A stretch of DNA of 64,000 nt from Verrucomicrobiota bacterium (GTDB taxonomy: Bacteria > Verrucomicrobiota > Verrucomicrobiia > CAIQCK01), in the NCBI GenBank assembly GCA_026397915.1, contig JAPLTX010000024.1:62001-126000 (forward strand). Direction: 5' to 3'. Under the pieces are notes generated by a model, which ran no database searches, was not told the DNA's origin, and worked only from the letters and a program-made list of their open reading frames with translations. The first letter of the stretch is position 1, and every line of letters begins with the position of its first letter. The position numbers were made by a program, and so were the translations under genes. This document shows positions 45,696-53,721 of the stretch, piece by piece.

Positions 45696-47296
45696 ACCCG
45701 TCGGACGTTTTCCCCGAGCTTCAACCCATCCTCGAAGAAGTCACCAAACGCTTCAACGGGCGGATTGAATCCTCGTTCGCGCCGCGCCTCAACGAGGTCT
45801 ATTTCCACGCCCGGATGGACTTCGTCTCCGGCTTCTGCGCTCATCTCTTTCGCAAGTGGGGCGGCCGCCTCGTCAGCGTGTTTGCCGACGACGCGCGCGC
45901 CGGCACTGGCGTGTTCCACCTCTACTACGTGATGGCGCTCGACGCGGCGCACGGTTTCTTCATCCTGCGCGTGCCGATCTCGCCCGAGACGCCGGAGTTC
46001 CTTTCGCTCACCGACGCCATGCCCGCGGTGAACTGGCAGGAGCGTGAAATTCAGGATCTGTTCGGCCTGAAACTGCGCGGTCATCCCAACGCGCGTCGTT
46101 GCGCCCTGCACGACGACTGGCCGGAAGTTTATCCGCTGCGCAAGGATTTCGACCTGCGAACGGTCCTGCCGCCATTCCAAGGTGTGCGGCACAAGTTCCG
46201 CGAGGTCGAGGGCGAAGGCGTCTTTCAAGTGCCGGTCGGGCCGGTCCACGCCGGCATCATCGAACCGGGCCATTTCCTCTTCAGCGTCGCGGGCGAGCCG
46301 GTGCTCTACTTGCAGCTCCGCATGTTCTACGTCCACAAAGGCACGGAGAAGCTGTTCGAGAGTCTCCCCATCCCGCACGGCGTCCGGCTCGCGGAAAGTA
46401 TTTCCGGCGACTCGAGTTTCGCCCACGCGACAGCCTTCTGTCATGCGGTCGAGCGCGCCGCTGGTGTCGAGCCGCCGCCGCGCGCCCGCGCGCTCCGCAC
46501 CGTTTGCCTCGAACTGGAACGGCTCTACAATCACATCGCCGATGTCGGCGCGATTTGCACCGATGTGGCGTTTGTCACCGCGCACATGCATGCAATGCGG
46601 CTCAAGGAGCGCATCCTGCGCGTCAACGAACAACTCACCGGCAACCGGCTGCTGCGCGGCATGGCCTGTTTGGGCGGCGTGCGGTTTGATTTCAACGCCG
46701 ACCAACTTCGCGCCATCGGCCAGCTCGCGGATGAACTGGAGCGTGAGTTCAACGACCTGATCAAACTGACCAGCGACAACTCCGGCTTGCTCGACCGCCT
46801 GGAAGGCACCGGTGTGCTCACACCCAAAGTCGCCCGCGACCTCGGCGTGGTGGGCATTGCCGGCCGCGCCTCCGGCTTCGACCACGACCTGCGCCGCGAT
46901 TTCCCGCACGCGTTTTACGATCAGGTGCAGTTCACAGTCCCCGTCTTCACTGACGGGGACGTGCAATGCCGGTTCGACGTGCGTCGCGATGAAGTGTTCC
47001 AGTCTCTCGCCATTCTCCGCCAAGTGATGGGGAAACTGCCCGCCGGCCCGATTGCCGTTCCGGTGGGCGAGGTGCCGCCGGACCGCGTCGCGCTCGGCTA
47101 CGTCGAAGGTTGGCGGGGCGAGATCTTTCACTGGATCCACACCGCGCCGGGCAATCGCCTGTCGCGCTGCAAAATCAAAGACCCGTCGTTGCAGAACTGG
47201 CCGGCGCTGAGCGAGGCCATCCTGGGCAACATCATCCCGGATTTCCCGGTCGTGAACAAAAGCTTCAACCTGTCTTATTCCGGAACGGACCGCTGA
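45692..47296 (+). CDS. hyfG: HyfG/HycE-like large subunit without NiFe ligands (complex 2)
   Basis: 534 aa from the ATG at 45692. Residues 1-155 form a full NuoC domain (VYFHARMDFVSGFCAHLF, WQEREIQDLFGLKLRGHPNAR). The large-subunit domain follows with PVGPVHAGIIEPGHFLF, FYVHKGTEKLFE and DPSLQNWPALSEAI. The first NiFe site reads AESISGDSSFAH (residues 234-245) and the second FNLSYSGTDR, so all four Cys are replaced and even the isolated Cys of complex 1 is Ser. Both large subunits end NKSFNLSY, pointing to a shared non-hydrogenase lineage. Confidence 0.9.
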   Translation: MNPSDVFPELQPILEEVTKRFNGRIESSFAPRLNEVYFHARMDFVSGFCAHLFRKWGGRLVSVFADDARAGTGVFHLYYVMALDAAHGFFILRVPISPETPEFLSLTDAMPAVNWQEREIQDLFGLKLRGHPNARRCALHDDWPEVYPLRKDFDLRTVLPPFQGVRHKFREVEGEGVFQVPVGPVHAGIIEPGHFLFSVAGEPVLYLQLRMFYVHKGTEKLFESLPIPHGVRLAESISGDSSFAHATAFCHAVERAAGVEPPPRARALRTVCLELERLYNHIADVGAICTDVAFVTAHMHAMRLKERILRVNEQLTGNRLLRGMACLGGVRFDFNADQLRAIGQLADELEREFNDLIKLTSDNSGLLDRLEGTGVLTPKVARDLGVVGIAGRASGFDHDLRRDFPHAFYDQVQFTVPVFTDGDVQCRFDVRRDEVFQSLAILRQVMGKLPAGPIAVPVGEVPPDRVALGYVEGWRGEIFHWIHTAPGNRLSRCKIKDPSLQNWPALSEAILGNIIPDFPVVNKSFNLSYSGTDR

Positions 47297-47298
47297 TC

Positions 47299-48144
47299 AT
47301 GTTTGGAATCATTAGCAAGAGCTTGAAGACCGGCGTTGTCACGACCGGCTACCCGGACACGCCGGCGGAAGTGTCGAGTCACGCGCGCGGCAAGCCGCAG
47401 ATTGACTGGGCTGGCTGGAAGGACGCCCGCCCCGCGGCAGCCGTTTGCCCCACCGGCGCCATCGAAACGCGGGACGAGTCCGGCGCCCGCGCGGTCACGC
47501 TCGATCTCGGCAAGTGCATCTTCTGCGGGTTGTGCGCCGACGTGGACCCGGCCATCCGCATGACGAACCAGCGCGCACTCGCCGCCCCCTCCCGCGAAAG
47601 CCTGCGGCAGACCGCCCGGTATGGGTTGAACGCCGACGGCACCCAGCAACCGTTGCTGGCAGCGCCCGCCGCGTCGGACGCGAAACCTGAGTCCCTCGAA
47701 ACCGTCGGCCGGCAACTCCGCGCGCGCATTCAAGCGGTGCTGGGCCGCTCGCTTCACATCCGCGAAGTGGACGCCGGCTCCTGCAACGGCTGCGAAGTTG
47801 AAATCCACGGCCTCAACAGTCCGGTCTATGACATCGAGCGGTTCGGCATTCACTTCGTCGCCTCGCCGCGCCACGCCGACATGCTGCTCGTGACCGGTCC
47901 GGTAACGCGCAACATGGAGTTGGCGCTCAAGAAAACCTACGACGCCACGCCCGATCCGCGCCTCGTCGTCGCCGTGGGCGCGTGCGGTTGCAGCGCCGGC
48001 ATCTTCGGCCGGAACTACGCCACTTGCGGCGCCGTGGACGCCGTCATCCCGGTGGACCTCTACATTCCCGGCTGCCCGCCGCATCCGTTGGTGATCCTCG
48101 ACGGCCTGCTGCGCCTGCTCGGCAGGCTCGAAGACCGGCGCTGA
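47299..48144 (+). CDS. hyfI: Ferredoxin-small subunit fusion with degenerate ferredoxin half (complex 2)
   Basis: 281 aa from the ATG at 47299. The C-terminal NuoB/HyfI domain is intact: Cys162, 165 (SCNGCEVE), 229 (GACGC) and 259 (PGCPPHP). The ferredoxin half is not: cluster 1 keeps only Cys50 (AAAVCPTGAI), and cluster 2 reads CIFCGLCADVDP, i.e. Cys73/76/79 with Asp83 in place of the fourth Cys. Asp-ligated or [3Fe-4S] clusters of this pattern are known from some ferredoxins. Last gene of the run; a weak stem (48146-48159) without a T-run follows. Confidence 0.9.
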   Translation: MFGIISKSLKTGVVTTGYPDTPAEVSSHARGKPQIDWAGWKDARPAAAVCPTGAIETRDESGARAVTLDLGKCIFCGLCADVDPAIRMTNQRALAAPSRESLRQTARYGLNADGTQQPLLAAPAASDAKPESLETVGRQLRARIQAVLGRSLHIREVDAGSCNGCEVEIHGLNSPVYDIERFGIHFVASPRHADMLLVTGPVTRNMELALKKTYDATPDPRLVVAVGACGCSAGIFGRNYATCGAVDAVIPVDLYIPGCPPHPLVILDGLLRLLGRLEDRR

Positions 48145-48201
48145 GCCGGTAAAAACCGGTGCTGGCTTGCGCGTGGCGAATCGTGTTAAGGAACGCGGAG
48201 C

Positions 48202-49896
48202 ATGGAACAAGCCGGACCACATCCAACGCACGACGGTTCGGACCAACTGCGACGGTTCGGTCCCGCGCTTTTGGTGGCGCTGGCGTTTCTGTTGCTCTTG
48301 CCCGCCAACAACATCATCCCGCTGATTGACCGCGACGAGCCGCGGTTCGCGCGGGCCACGCAGGAAATGACCGAGCGTGAGGACTGGATCGTGCCTTACT
48401 TCAACGGTGAATACCGCTTCGACAAACCGATCCTGATCTACTGGCTGATGCGGCCCTGCTACGCGTTGCTCGGTGCCAACGAATTCAGTGCGCGGCTGCC
48501 GTCGGTAATTTGCTCAGCGTTGCTGGTATGGCTGACGTTTCACGTCGGCGCACGCTGGTTTTCAGTGACAGTGGGATTCGCGGCCGGGTTCGCCTTGTTG
48601 ACATGTCTGCAAATGTTGATCCACGGCCGGCTGGCAGTAGCGGACATGCCGATGGTGTTGTGTGTGCTGCTGGCACACTACGCAGTGTTTGAACTGCTGC
48701 ACGAGGAATCGCCGCGCGACCAGCGACGGTGGTTTTGGTTGTTCTACGGCGCGATGGGTGTCGGCTTTCTCGCCAAAGGTCCGGTCGCGATCGCAATCCC
48801 TGCGCTGACGTTGCTCATCTATCGGTTTGTCTTCTGGCGTCACCCACTGCCGTGGCGATGGCTGAAGCTAGCGTGGGGAATTCCGTTGGTGCTGGCGATC
48901 ATCGCGGTGTGGGGCATTCCCGCACTGGTGCGGACGCACGGCTTGTTCTGGCGCATCGGCATCGGCGAGCACATCGTCGCGCGCGGGCACGAGTCGTTCC
49001 AAGGCCACGGCTCGTGGGCGCCGTATTATTATCTGGTCGCCGGACTGTTCAGCCTGTTCCCGTGGATCATTTTTGCGGGCGACGGCGTGCAAGCTGTGCG
49101 CCGCGGCTGGAACGCGAAGAACGCGTTTCTACTTTCGTGGGCGGCGGGCACCTATGTGCTGTTCACCTGCTACCTGACGAAGCTGCCGCACTACGTGTTG
49201 CCGGCGTTTCCGGCGTTGTTCCTGATGCTCGGCCAAGCGTTTGAGCCGGGCGTAACGCTGGCGCGATGGTCGAAGGTGTGGTTTTACTTCGCAAGTTCAT
49301 TGTTCTGGTTCGTGGGCGGCGCACTGCTCATGGCTGCACTGGGCGGCGAGTTTGAGGGAACTTTCGTCTGGTTGCGTTGGGGGTTGTATGGCGCGGCAGG
49401 CATTGTTTTTTCACTGATGTTCCTTGGGCTGCTCTGGCATCCAGTTCGTCGGGCCGCTTCGGCGTTGCCACTGATCTGTCTGGTTCTGAGCACGATGGTT
49501 CTCGGCATAAGTCTACGGCAAATCACGCCCGCCACCCAACTGCAACCGCTGTTCCAACAGTTGCCACGCGGCACGAAGTGCGCGTGCCTCGACTTCGGCG
49601 AACCGAGTCTCATCTTCTACGCCGCCCGGCGGTGGGAGATGGCCGCTGATGTCAATGCCCTCGCCGCGTTTCTTGCTGAGCCAGGCCCGCGCGTCGCAAT
49701 CTGCCAGGAACGTGAGTTGCGACTGGGCGATTACGTCAAGCGGTTGCGGGGCAAGGAGGTGAAGTCGTTAGACGGGAGCGACTCCTCCAAACAACTGGCG
49801 GTTCTGGATGCCAGCGGTTGCCAGCGGCGCGACGTGCAAGGTTTCAACTCCGCTCGCGGGAGCTGGGTCTGGCTGCGGGTGTATTACCGGCTTTAG
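48202..49896 (+). CDS. ArnT-like / GT39-family membrane glycosyltransferase
   Basis: 564 aa with about 11-12 membrane helices. The first periplasmic loop has IDRDEPRFARATQEM (the catalytic Asp-Glu type motif of PMT/ArnT enzymes) and PYFNGEYRFDKPILIYWLM, followed by SARLPSVICSALLVWLTF and MLIHGRLAVADMPMVL. Such enzymes use polyprenyl-phosphate sugars to modify lipid A or proteins on the periplasmic side. The C-terminal ~100 residues are soluble. Its 3' end overlaps the convergent PAP2 gene by 53 bases. Confidence 0.85.
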   Translation: MEQAGPHPTHDGSDQLRRFGPALLVALAFLLLLPANNIIPLIDRDEPRFARATQEMTEREDWIVPYFNGEYRFDKPILIYWLMRPCYALLGANEFSARLPSVICSALLVWLTFHVGARWFSVTVGFAAGFALLTCLQMLIHGRLAVADMPMVLCVLLAHYAVFELLHEESPRDQRRWFWLFYGAMGVGFLAKGPVAIAIPALTLLIYRFVFWRHPLPWRWLKLAWGIPLVLAIIAVWGIPALVRTHGLFWRIGIGEHIVARGHESFQGHGSWAPYYYLVAGLFSLFPWIIFAGDGVQAVRRGWNAKNAFLLSWAAGTYVLFTCYLTKLPHYVLPAFPALFLMLGQAFEPGVTLARWSKVWFYFASSLFWFVGGALLMAALGGEFEGTFVWLRWGLYGAAGIVFSLMFLGLLWHPVRRAASALPLICLVLSTMVLGISLRQITPATQLQPLFQQLPRGTKCACLDFGEPSLIFYAARRWEMAADVNALAAFLAEPGPRVAICQERELRLGDYVKRLRGKEVKSLDGSDSSKQLAVLDASGCQRRDVQGFNSARGSWVWLRVYYRL

Positions 49897-50569
49897 CTTC
49901 GTCTTCCCGCCGGCAGCGGCGCGCAGCGAAGCCTAAGACGACGCCGTTCAGCGAACCCACCCACGCGCCCACCCAGACATCGGAAGAATAATGGCTGCGC
50001 TGGCAAATCCGCGACCAGCCGACCCCGGCCGCGCCCGCCAGCAACGGCACGCCCACCGGCGGCAACGCCACCGCCAGCACGCCCGCTGTGGCAAACGCCG
50101 TCGTCGTGTGGGCCGAAGGGAAGCTGAAGTAATCGCGATGGAAATGCGGCCCGTATAAGCCATCCGGCAGTCCCACGCCCGGACGCGGCCGCCCCGTCGC
50201 GAAACGCACGATGTCCACCTCGATGCCCGCCACGCTTGCGCCCAGCAAGCACGCCAGCGCCGCTACGCGCCAGAACGGCCGCCGCAACGCCACACCCGCC
50301 AACCACAATGTTGCCGAGATAATGAGCGTGCCGGTCCAGTAATCGCCCCACTTGCTGAACAGCGTCGCGATCCTGTGCCAAGGCTCGTCGCAACCTGAGA
50401 CAAGATTGCTCCACGCGCGATCATGCGGCAGGATCAGCGCGCAACCCACCGCCGTCACCACGAGCAGCAACGACAGCGTCACCCATCGCTCGTGCGCGAT
50501 ACGGCCAGCCTGTGCCAGGAGGCGTTGGACAGTCTTGAACATTGTTTGACGCGCACCATAGCCGTCCAT
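49844..50569 (-). CDS. PAP2-family membrane phosphatase
   Basis: 241 aa (or 232 from the ATG at 50542, MFKTVQRL). Five to six helices with the three phosphatase motifs: RFATGRPRP (C1), FPSAHTTTAF (C2; PSAH instead of PSGH) and SRICQRSHYSSDVWVG (C3 with His and Asp). It dephosphorylates lipid phosphates such as undecaprenyl-PP or phosphatidate. Convergent with the ArnT-like enzyme, a sensible functional partner because that enzyme releases polyprenyl phosphate. Divergent from uvrA. Confidence 0.87.
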   Translation of the reverse strand: MDGYGARQTMFKTVQRLLAQAGRIAHERWVTLSLLLVVTAVGCALILPHDRAWSNLVSGCDEPWHRIATLFSKWGDYWTGTLIISATLWLAGVALRRPFWRVAALACLLGASVAGIEVDIVRFATGRPRPGVGLPDGLYGPHFHRDYFSFPSAHTTTAFATAGVLAVALPPVGVPLLAGAAGVGWSRICQRSHYSSDVWVGAWVGSLNGVVLGFAARRCRREDEAKAGNTPAARPSSRERS

Positions 50570-50636
50570 GTCGGGCGAGACAACCGGGAACTGTCGCGAG
50601 GTTGAAATGAAAATTTTTGTGGCGAAGTCGTGGGTG

Positions 50637-50652
50637 TGGCACTAGTGTGCCA
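50637..50652. promoter_or_regulatory. Inverted repeat between divergent PAP2 and uvrA genes
   Basis: TGGCAC-TAGT-GTGCCA: perfect 6-bp arms, 4-bp spacer, 19 bases before the uvrA ATG. It is immediately followed by two CAAATT units. Position and symmetry suit a repressor operator (possibly damage-control of uvrA), but it does not match a LexA box that I know for this phylum. Confidence 0.35.
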
Positions 50653-50671
50653 AATTCGACAAATTGCACAA

Positions 50672-53648
50672 ATGGCCACCGATTGGATAGTCATAGGCGG
50701 AGCGAGGCAGCACAACCTCAAGAACATCTCGCTCAAAATCCCACGCAATAAGCTCGTGGTGATGACGGGCTTGTCCGGCAGCGGCAAGAGTTCGCTGGCG
50801 TTCGACACGCTTTACGCGGAAGGCCAGCGCAAATACGTCGAGAGCCTCTCGACTTACGCGCGGCAGTTTCTGGAGCAGATGCAGAAGCCGGACGTGGACT
50901 TCATTGACGGTCTCTCGCCGGCCATCGCCATCGAGCAACGCACCGCCTCCAGCAATCCGCGCTCGACCATCGCCACCACGACCGAGATTTACGACTACCT
51001 CCGGCTGCTCTACGCCAGCGTCGGCCACCTGCATTGCCCAAAGTGCGCCAAACCAGTGTCGCGCCAGACGGTCCAGCAGATCGTGGACACGGTGCTGGCC
51101 GCGCCGGGCGGCACGCGGTTGATAGTGCTCGCGACGATGGTGGACGGCGAGAAGGGCGAATTCCGCGACGTGCTCGACAAGATGAAGCGGCAGGGCTTCG
51201 CCCGGGCGCGGATTGACGGCGAGATGATCGAGCTGGCGCTGGACCCGCACAAGGGTGCCGAGCAGCCCGCGCCGTTGAAGCTCGACAAGGCTCGCAAGCA
51301 CGTCATCGAAGCGGTAATCGACCGGCTGGTGATCCCGAGCGCGCAGTTCGGCGGGCCGGATAAGATTCGCGTGCGGCTGACAGACTCGATTGAGACGGCG
51401 TTGAAATGGGGCGAGAACGTCGTGCGCGTGCTCACCGCGCCGCCGCGGCAGATGCCGGTTGTCACGCCGGTGCCGGGTATGCCTGCGCCGGCCGAGAAGT
51501 GGAATGAGACGGTTTACTCGACGTTGAACGCGTGCGTGGAGTGCGGCATCAGCTTCGGCGACTTGACGCCGGCGCATTTCAGTTTCAACAGCCCGCACGG
51601 TGCCTGCCCGGAGTGCCACGGTCTCGGCACGAAGTTGGTGTTCGACCCGGAGCTGATCGTCACCGACCCGGAGAAGACGCTCGAAAACGGCGCGGTCGCC
51701 CCGTGGCGTCGCGGCGGTCGGCGGATGATCATCTACTACAAGATGCTGCTGCGGTCCGTGGCGAAGCATTACAATGTGCCGTTGGAAACACCGTGGAAGG
51801 ACTTGAGCGATGAGTTCCGCAAAATGCTGTTTCACGGCAGTGGCAAGGAGGAAATTGAGTTTGGTTTCTTCCGCGGCGGCGCGTGGAAGACCGTGAAGCG
51901 GCCGTTTGAGGGAATCATCCCCAACCTGGAGCGGCTCTACGCCGAAACCGAAAGCGAGTTTACCAAGCAGCGCCTCTCCGGCTACATGGGCCGCATTCGT
52001 TGCCTGAACTGCCGCGGCGCGCGGTTGCGACCGGAGTCGCGCGCAGTCACTGTCGGCGGCAAGTCCGTCATCGCGATTTGCAAGCTCAGCATTGGCAAGG
52101 CGGCGCAGTTCTTCGAGAAGATCGAGTTGGTGCCGATGGAGGCCAAGATCGCCGAGGAAATCATCAAGGAGATCAAGAACCGGCTGAAGTTCCTGCGTGA
52201 TGTCGGCCTCGATTACCTGACGCTCGACCGCGAGAGCGCCACGCTCAGTGGCGGCGAGGCCCAACGCATCCGGCTTGCGACGCAGATCGGCGCGGGGCTG
52301 GTCGGCTGTCTCTACATCCTCGACGAACCAAGCATTGGACTGCACCAGCGCGACAACGACCGGCTCATTACGTCGCTGGAGGGCTTGCGCAATCTCGGCA
52401 ACACCGTCATCGTTGTCGAGCACGACGAGGACACCATCCGCAAGGCCGACTGGATTGTGGACCTCGGCCCCGGCGCAGGTGTGCGCGGCGGCCACATCGT
52501 CGCCAACGGTCCGGCAACGGAGGTGCTGGCGTCGCCAACATCGCTGACCTCGCGGTTCCTGCGCGGAGAATTGAAGATTGAGCTGCCGCGCAAACGTCGC
52601 GTGCCGCACGGCACCTGGCTCGAAGTGCAGGGCGCTCGCGAGAACAACCTCAAGTCCGTCAACGCAAAGATTCCACTCGGTTGCTTCGTCTGCGTCACCG
52701 GCGTCAGCGGCAGCGGCAAGTCCACCCTCGTGGACGAGATTCTCCGCAAGGCGCTGTTCCGGAAATTTTACGGCTCCAAGGAAAAGCCCGGTGAGCACGA
52801 TGCCATCCTCGGTGTGGACGAACTCGACAAGGTCGTGGTCATTGACCAATCGCCCATCGGCCGCACGCCGCGCAGCAACCCAGCCACCTACACGGGCATG
52901 TTCAACCACATCCGCGACCTCTTCGCGCACCTGCCGACGGCGCGCGTGCGCGGCTACGGCGCGGGTCGGTTCAGCTTCAACGTCAAGGGCGGCCGTTGCG
53001 AGGTCTGCAAAGGCGACGGCCTCATCAAGATCGAGATGCACTTCCTGCCGGACGTCTATGTGACATGCGAAACCTGCCGCGGTCAGCGTTACAACCGCGA
53101 CACGCTGGAGATCACCTACCACGGCAAGAACATCGCTGACGTGCTGGAAATGACCGTGGACGAGGCGCTGACGTTCTTCCGCGCCGTGCCGCAGATCGAG
53201 GAGAAACTCCGCGTCCTCGCCGAGGTCGGCCTCGGTTACATCAAGCTCGGCCAGCAGGCGACGACGCTCTCCGGCGGCGAGGCGCAGCGCGTGAAGCTCG
53301 CCGCCGAGTTAGCGCGCCACGCCACCGGCCGCACGCTCTACATCCTCGACGAGCCGACCACTGGTCTGCATTTTGCTGACATCGAGAAACTGTTGGAGGT
53401 CTTGAACAAGCTCCGCGACGCCGGCAACACCGTGCTGGTGGCACAACCTCGATGTCATCAAGTGCGCCGACTGGCTGATAGACCTCGGCCCCGAAGGCGG
53501 CGACGGCGGCGGCAAGATTGTCGCCGAAGGCTCGCCGGAAAAAGTCGCCGCCAACGCCAAGAGCTACACCGGCCACTTCCTGAAACGGATGCTCAACGGC
53601 ACCGTGAGTAAACCGTCCACGCAAGAAACCGTCGTCGCTGCGAAGTAA
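50672..53648 (+). pseudogene. uvrA: Excinuclease ABC subunit A with 3' frameshift
   Basis: The ATG at 50672 (MATDWIVIGGARQHNLKN) starts a full UvrA: GLSGSGKSSLAFDTL (Walker A1), CPKC/CVEC/CPEC zinc modules, LSGGEAQRIRLATQ (signature 1), GVSGSGKSTLVDE (Walker A2), CEVCKGDG and CETCRGQR (zinc), LSGGEAQRVKLAAE (signature 2), YILDEPTTGLHFAD (Walker B2). After NTVLV, around base 53440, the frame breaks: the expected VIEHNLDV is partly missing and the reading shifts, giving an Arg-rich tail ending at 53611. In the other frame [18 protein letters not shown] continues normally to a stop at 53648. About 5 bases seem missing at the switch-2 His region. Could be a true mutation or an assembly error. Confidence 0.88.
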
Positions 53649-53721
53649 ACACGGTGGTTTCTTGCTACAGAATCCGCCGTCAGACTCGACACGCCCGCCT
53701 CGTTTCTGCCACAATCAACGC

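Noticed and set aside
30611..48144. Functional group 4 [NiFe] hydrogenase or formate hydrogenlyase
   Set aside because: All NiFe cysteines are missing in both large subunits, and no formate dehydrogenase or hyp genes are nearby.
48146..48159. Terminator after the Ehr operon
   Set aside because: Five-bp stem with A-rich loop but no following T-run.
50642..53122. 826-codon minus-strand frame
   Set aside because: Exact antisense of uvrA with no recognisable motif.
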